64,000 nucleotides of DNA, from NCBI GenBank assembly GCA_002737445.1, contig NSIR01000001.1:1-64000 (forward strand), read 5' to 3'. The DNA is from Nitrosarchaeum sp. Its GTDB lineage: Archaea; Thermoproteota; Nitrososphaeria; Nitrososphaerales; Nitrosopumilaceae. A model generated the notes under the pieces. That model was given only the letters and a program-made list of their open reading frames with translations. It was not told where the DNA came from and made no database searches. Of this stretch, positions 62,848-64,000 are shown one piece after another (positions within the stretch are counted from its first letter, which is position 1; each line of letters begins with the position of its first letter). Position numbers and translations under genes: made by a program.

Positions 62848-64000
62848 ATGGCATCAATTCAACAAACACCAAATGGACCAATTTTAGTTCTAAAAGAGAG
62901 CGCACTACAACAAAAAGGTAAAGACGCTCAGCACAATAACATTGCTGCTGCAAAACTAGTTGCTGAATTAGTTCGAAGTAGTCTAGGTCCAAGAGGTTTA
63001 GATAAAATGCTAGTCGATTCTTTAGGTGACGTTACTATTACAAATGATGGTGCAACCATCTTAAAAGAAATTGATGTTCAACACCCAGCTGCCAAAATGA
63101 TGGTTGAAATTGCAAAAACAGTTGATAGTGAAGTGGGCGATGGAACAACTTCATCTGTAGTTTTTGCAGGTGCTCTTTTAGCAAGAGCAGAGGATCTTTT
63201 GAAAAAAGATGTCCATCCATCAGTGATTATTGAAGGTTATCAAGCAGCAGCTGAAAAAACACTAGAAATTTACGCAGAAATGGCAAAAAAAATTCAGCCA
63301 GACGATAAAGAGACACTACTTAAAATTGCCACAACTAGTATGCAATCAAAATTAATATCTGATGACAGTGACGTTTTATCAAAAATTGTAGTTGATGCAA
63401 TCTTGAGTGTTGCAATAAAAAAAGGAGAAACTTATTCTGTTGATCTTGAGAATATTAAAGTTGAAAAGAAAGCAGGCGGTTCTATTACAGATACTCAAAT
63501 AATCAAAGGCATTGTTTTAGATAAAGAAATTGTTCATAGTGGAATGCCTACGAAAATTGAAAAGGCAAAAATTGCACTTTTAAATTCTGCACTAGAAATT
63601 GAAAAAACTGAAATGAGTGCAGAAATAAGAATTACTGATCCTACACAAATGCAAATGTTTTTGGAAGAAGAAAATAGAATGCTCAAAACAATGGTTGACA
63701 AACTACATTCTGTTGGCGTTAATGTATTAATTTGTCAAAAAGGAATTGACGATATTGCACAACACTACTTGGCAAAATATGGTATTATGGCAGTAAGACG
63801 AGTTAAAGAAAGTGATATGATTAAACTTGGTAAAGCTACTGGAGGACGTGTTATCTCTAATCTTGATGATCTTACAGAAAAAGATCTCGGAGTTGCAGAT
63901 TTAGCTCATCAAAAGAAAGTAGAATCTGATAAATGGGTATTCATTGAAGGATGTAGAAATCCACAATCTGTAACTATGCTTATTCGTGGAGGAACTCAAA
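62848..64000 (+). CDS. Thermosome (group II chaperonin) subunit, 5' part
   Basis: At least 384 residues are encoded before the right edge; the full protein would be about 540-570. It folds proteins in an ATP-driven double ring. Motifs seen are [28 protein letters not shown] and [12 protein letters not shown], all of the ATP site. ATG at 62848 has AT-rich TATA-like sequence about 20-30 bp upstream. Confidence 0.97.
   Translation, partial: MASIQQTPNGPILVLKESALQQKGKDAQHNNIAAAKLVAELVRSSLGPRGLDKMLVDSLGDVTITNDGATILKEIDVQHPAAKMMVEIAKTVDSEVGDGTTSSVVFAGALLARAEDLLKKDVHPSVIIEGYQAAAEKTLEIYAEMAKKIQPDDKETLLKIATTSMQSKLISDDSDVLSKIVVDAILSVAIKKGETYSVDLENIKVEKKAGGSITDTQIIKGIVLDKEIVHSGMPTKIEKAKIALLNSALEIEKTEMSAEIRITDPTQMQMFLEEENRMLKTMVDKLHSVGVNVLICQKGIDDIAQHYLAKYGIMAVRRVKESDMIKLGKATGGRVISNLDDLTEKDLGVADLAHQKKVESDKWVFIEGCRNPQSVTMLIRGGTQ

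Overview
The window is AT-rich archaeal DNA and looks like a marine ammonia-oxidising thaumarchaeon (Nitrososphaerota) of the Nitrosopumilus type. Supporting signs are archaeal information genes (TFE, archaeal NAC, RNase P component 4, Nep1, Trm56, S19e, S27e, L44e, group II chaperonin), an A/V-type ATP synthase, CobY and archaeal-style riboflavin genes (ArfA, ArfC). There are also secreted proteins with WIKNNAGWW-type repeats, PEFG-CTERM sorting tails and a CFI-box domain. Many genes start with TTG, and many start about 26-30 bp after a TATA-like box, which is the pattern of leaderless mRNAs. I see no prophage, CRISPR array, insertion sequence or clear island of different base composition. 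The lineage is inferred from gene content, because no rRNA gene is present.

Layout. 1-5.05 kb: ATP synthase genes E-A-B-D, a 43-residue small gene, and K; a likely subunit I gene runs off the left edge. 5.1-6.5 kb: divergent pyrI and pyrB. 6.6-9.6 kb: a Lon-substrate-domain protein, a PEFG-CTERM surface protein and tiny genes. 9.6-16.4 kb: a metal region with a NikR-like regulator, znuABC, a CopC-CopD-propeller fusion and a small anchored secreted protein. 16.4-22.1 kb: an envelope/secretome region. 22.1-26.3 kb: rhomboid protease, tautomerase, nitrilase, topoisomerase-type zinc-finger protein, thiolase plus its DUF35 partner, and a zinc ribbon. 26.4-31.4 kb: an HTH/ATP-cone/degenerate-NrdD protein followed by B12-dependent ribonucleotide reductase. 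31.4-37.2 kb: a secreted barrel-like protein, nep1, tRNA-Gly, rnp4, rps19e, PDCD5, an MDR reductase, a CitE-like lyase and a TPR protein. 37.3-41.6 kb: a riboflavin operon that includes an unassigned amidohydrolase. 41.6-50 kb: a SWIB-like lysine-rich protein, hemerythrin, aldehyde dehydrogenase, TFE, Trm56, HflX, AbrB-PhoU, PUA, NAC, an ATPase stator-like coiled coil, and a zinc-ribbon protein with a KVAKAP repeat tail. 50-56.3 kb: UbiD, thioesterase, two tryptophan-rich phasin-like proteins, CtaB, Lrp and Asd. 56.3-60.5 kb: cobamide lower-loop assembly (cobD-cobQ-cbiB-cobS-cobY). 60.5-64 kb: S27e, L44e, adenine deaminase and the start of a thermosome gene.

How the genes fit together. The cobamide genes supply the cofactor that NrdJ needs. 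Thiolase, aldehyde dehydrogenase and perhaps the MDR reductase are plausible parts of the 3-hydroxypropionate/4-hydroxybutyrate carbon cycle. Thiolase-DUF35 and UbiD could instead belong to the archaeal mevalonate route. The strongest leads are: the HTH plus ATP-cone plus apparently dead NrdD protein next to nrdJ; the amidohydrolase sitting at the missing deformylase step between arfA and arfC; a CobQ lacking its glutaminase half; a NikR-like regulator with one nickel ligand replaced, next to zinc-uptake genes and a mirrored promoter element; and the paired tryptophan-rich phasin-like genes.
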